Shown: piece by piece, positions 60,661 through 64,000 of the stretch
Layout of the letters: each line of letters begins with the position of its first letter
Position numbering within the stretch: position 1 is the first letter of the stretch
Source of the DNA: Eopsaltria australis
Taxonomy: Eukaryota; Chordata; Aves; Passeriformes; Petroicidae
DNA: 64,000 bases
NCBI GenBank assembly: GCA_034509425.1
Contig: JAVTVJ010000519.1
Span: forward strand, 124,001 to 188,000
Reading direction: 5' to 3'
Notes under the pieces: generated by a model
The model's input: the letters and a program-made list of their open reading frames with translations, nothing else
Database searches by the model: none
Told to the model about the DNA's origin: nothing
Made by a program: the position numbers and the translations under genes

Positions 60661-63600
60661 CTCCCTGTGAAGAGGAGCCCCAGACACCACAGATTCTGAA
60701 AGGGGTTTAGTGATAAAGTGATAAAGTAATTAAAATATTACCATCATAACAACCTGTGAGTTCATTTCCCTGCATTTCCACCTGATCCATTCTTTTTTCT
60801 GCTTTACATTTAAGGAGCTGTGCAGCAGCAGAGAACAGAAACAGGATTGGGAAGGAGAATCCATCCCCCAGCGCCAGCGGAAGCTGTTGGCTGCTACTGC
60901 CAGCGTGGCTCAGCAAAAGTCACCTCAAATGAGCAGAGCTGTGAGTTCTGCAAGAGGCTGGAAAGCAGAAAGAGGCCAGGTCTGAGCTGGGCTGCTCAGG
61001 GGCTTTCAGAGATGCCCCAGAAAGGGGAGGGTTGCTGATGTCTGCACTTGGTCAGGAGGAGACAGAGCTCAGCGAGGAAGCCAATGCAGCTGTGACTGTC
61101 ATGTTGGCTTTGCTTCATTTACAGCACCTGTAAACTGCACGAGGTTTGTGTGGGGAACAGCTGGTGAGGTCCCTCCCTGTGTCCTGCTTCTGCATGAGCT
61201 GGCCTGGTTGTGTTCTCAGCGTGTCAGACCCAGGAGGTTCCTGTCCTTGGGTGTCCAGGCACCATTCTCGTTATGGCTCTGGTTATGTAACTTCCCAATT
61301 TTGAATTCAACTGTGAAACAATTCTGCAATTTCTTTTCATCTCAGACCATAAAAGGTGACAAAGAATGGGGAGGGGGGAAAGCATCTCTTCAGCTTGGGT
61401 GTTTTCAGGACCCTCGTGTGATTCAACCAGTTGTCTTATCCCTCTGCTCCAAACCTTCCTCCTCTATATTGTCCATAGGTGAAGATTTTTACCCTTTACA
61501 CTTTTGAAATTACTTGAATCAGAATGGAAAAAGCTTCTGAAGTTTAAGATACAGAACTTTGTCACTTCCTCAAATCCAAGGGAGATCATATTTGTTAGGC
61601 TGTGGTATATTTGTGGCTGGAGGGAGCACTTCCAGAAGATGTTTACAGAGATTATTTCAGATATAACTCCCCAGGTTTTTTGATATTTATATAAAGTTTG
61701 GTGAAGACTTCAAACACAGCCTGGATCTCATTGTATAAGAGCAAAGGTGCACAAGGAAAAATGGCAAACCTTGCGACAGCACACACCTTCACAAGTTAGG
61801 AGAGGTCCTGCCAAGCAAAGGGAGCAGAAATAGGACTGCAAAAGTCCAGGGAAAATGGATATGGTGATACCCTGCATTCAAAAGAGACTTGGATTAGGGT
61901 GATTCACTGATTAAGAAGGAAGCAGCCATAGGAGGGTCCTTTTGTGAAACAAAGCCACTTTCAGTGGTCCCCAGTTTCAAATGATGTGTCTTTAAACCTG
62001 GCACTGATAGTGTGGACCAAATCCCTGCCCTAGTATTGCAGATATCATCTGTTTTCCAAAATCCTGAGTGCTGGACACTGTGCTGTGCAAGGACAGGGTG
62101 AGAGGCAGCAGGAGATGGCAGAGGGCACATCCATCCTAGAGCACACACACATCTGCTGCTCTATTTCCACCTTGGAACTGGGGCTGCAGAAGGGCTTGAA
62201 GGAGCCCAAGGACTGTGCAAGGGGTGTCCTGTGGTCCACATCATCTCCTGGAGCTCCAGCTGTGGTGGTGTGGCTGGTTGATACACATAGGTTAGTTGCC
62301 CCCTTCTCTCACCTGGGTATATTAACCCCTCAGGAGTTCAAAAACTCATATAGATTCAGAAATTTGGAAGCTCAGGTCGGTCTTATCAAGGCTTTCAATG
62401 TTATTTTCTCTGCGAGTCAGAGGTAGATTCCAAACTCCCTCAGGAATTCACCTTTAATAAACACTTGTGGGGTGAGAGGGTGGAGAGCACCCAGCCAGGC
62501 CCCTGTTATTGTATTTTCCCCTTGTTCAGTACCTGTCTCACTCAAATATCTCGGAGCTGTGGGGGGTTGCTGGTGGTGATGGGGATCTTATTGCAGTTAA
62601 TTTCTCATCCAAATTAAAACCAGAGAGCTGGGTTCACCTTGCTGTGCTGACTGAGTGCTTTTCATGGAGCAGAGTAAGGCCAGTGGTCCTTGGCAGTGAC
62701 AAAGCTGGGGGGTGGAAACTCCCTGTGCCACTGTCTGGGAAGATAAAGGATCACTGAGCAATGGCAAAATTAAAGCTTGCCCTAATTCCCCCAAGCTTGG
62801 AAGCAACAAAAATGCCTTCAGACCACAGCCTAGTGGGGAAGTGACACAGCAAGTGCCACCTACAGCTGGAGGAGGCTGCAGCAGAGCAAATCCCAGTGCC
62901 ATGTCACCTGCCATGGGTGCAGCTGTGCGGGTGCTGCAGCCAGGCTGCACCCTGAGATGTTGGGCAAATCACTTTTCTCCTGGCAAAACCCACCCTGGGG
63001 GACCTGGCCCTGTTCCAGGTGTCCCCCCAGGCTCTGCTGGGCCCCTCTGCAGTGTGCTGTTGGAAAATTAACAACATCCAGCTGTCTGCCACAGCAACAG
63101 GTCCCTCTTGGCGGGTGGCGGTGGCAGCTGGAGGCGGTTTCCTCACTGGAGCAGGGTTTGGCATCTCCAGGGGATGTGGAGAGGAGCCAGGCTGAGACAG
63201 CGCTGATCTGAGTCATGGAGTGACTTGCAGAATTCCTTTAACACAGTAGCTGAAGGGGTTTGGGCTGCTGTTCTCGGGCTTGTTCCCAAATCTTCTGTCA
63301 CCAGCAGCATCAGGAGCACAGCCCCAGCTTCTCCAGCAGGAAGGAATCAGTGGTGGGGCTGCTCTGCATTGCTGCTCAGAAACCTAAAGCACAAATGCTT
63401 CCCTTTGAAACCCCCTCCCACATGGCACTAGAGGCATGGGCTCCAGGGTTTATTTTATGTTTTGCTATTTCATTCCCACTCTTTCTTTCTTGTCTTCAAA
63501 AGGTGCTGCTCACAATGCAGAGGGAGGATCTATTTCTTAGTTTAGGAGGGGAAAAATGTAAATGTGGAACAATACTTGACAAAATAAACCTATAAGGGGA

Positions 63601-64000
63601 AATCTTCCAGCAGTGTTGCTTGTTGTTGTGAGTGATTATGTACACCCCCTGCTCTGATATTATTTTCTAATTTAAAATTCTGCCATGCAGTAATAAAATA
63701 ATTAAATACAAATATATTATTGCATCTTTGCTTGGCTTAATGATGGGCAGGGTCACCTGCAAAGTAAAAGCAGCTGGTGGCCCTGTTGGCTCTTGTCCTC
63801 TGTTCTGAGCCTGTCTACTCATTTTTCTCTGCTGCAGGGCCCATTTCCTTGGCCAAGAGCCATGGGCCTCCCAGCTGAGAGAGAAATTCGAGCACAGGAA
63901 GCAATTTATTGTCAAATAAAGACAACCTCTGACATCAGTTTCATTTCTTGTTTTTATCGACCCGTTTCACGCATCTGAAGTCAATTTTCAAAGCCTGTTA
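60661..64000. other. Unique noncoding sequence to window end
   Basis: No gene or repeat family is recognised. The end contains a pyrimidine tract and CTGCAG (63822-63838) followed by an open stretch and an AATAAA at 63916-63921, which loosely resembles a terminal exon, but the frame is short and unrecognised. GC-richer frames at 62860-63216 are unsupported. Confidence 0.45.

Noticed and set aside
63839..63921. Terminal-exon-like segment with AATAAA near the window end
   Set aside because: The acceptor is fair but the frame is short and unrecognised. AATAAA occurs often by chance in AT-rich DNA.
1..64000. Bacterial, phage or defence-type gene system
   Set aside because: No dense gene arrangement, ribosome binding sites or operon structure is present. 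The sequence is clearly vertebrate noncoding DNA with avian retroelements.

Overview
The window reads as vertebrate nuclear DNA, most likely from a bird and possibly a songbird. Six segments match the 3' end of the avian CR1 LINE family (2752-2841, 4972-5216, 34792-34947, 36085-36425, 55515-55586, 59394-59661). There are several short avian-type retroviral LTR-like pieces, simple repeats, and nothing resembling Alu or L1. Interspersed-repeat content is low, as expected for a bird. Family names are assigned from memory of consensus sequences, not from a database search. The order of bird is an inference from LTR style only.

I find no convincing protein-coding gene, rRNA, tRNA, CRISPR array or bacterial-type operon. 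The open reading frames of 180-198 codons are either products of stop-poor low-complexity DNA (11651-12232, 33061-33665) or unsupported frames in unique or GC-rich sequence. Two short stretches look like exons because of good splice signals (around 1559-1738 and 19642-19680), but nothing confirms them. The window is best described as intergenic or deep intronic.

Layout: 1-11800 is mostly unique sequence with two CR1 tails, an ancient tRNA-SINE/L3-like composite repeat at 10224-10440, and two conserved-element-like blocks (4416-4700, 9741-9960). A 352-bp polypyrimidine tract built on an 11-bp unit lies at 11824-12175. From 12200 to 33100 there is unique sequence with TAATTA-rich blocks, two minus-strand LTR candidates (19020-19375, 24600-25010) and a poly-T/TTC tract (27112-27175). 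An uninterrupted 457-bp polypurine run occupies 33129-33585. From 34800 to 40060 there are two minus-strand CR1 copies, a three-phase triplet microsatellite (37913-38013) and the first copy of an unclassified dispersed repeat (39905-40065), whose second copy is at 47900-48115. From 48300 to 49400 small minisatellites flank a plus-strand solo LTR candidate. The last 10 kb holds two CR1 pieces, a 28-bp triple repeat, a tandem duplication of about 360 bp (57866-58571) and an LTR-like block (60110-60660).

No set of genes working together can be described. The structures most worth checking are the two triplex-capable tracts, the tandem duplication, the unclassified repeat pair, the ancient SINE composite and the candidate regulatory blocks.
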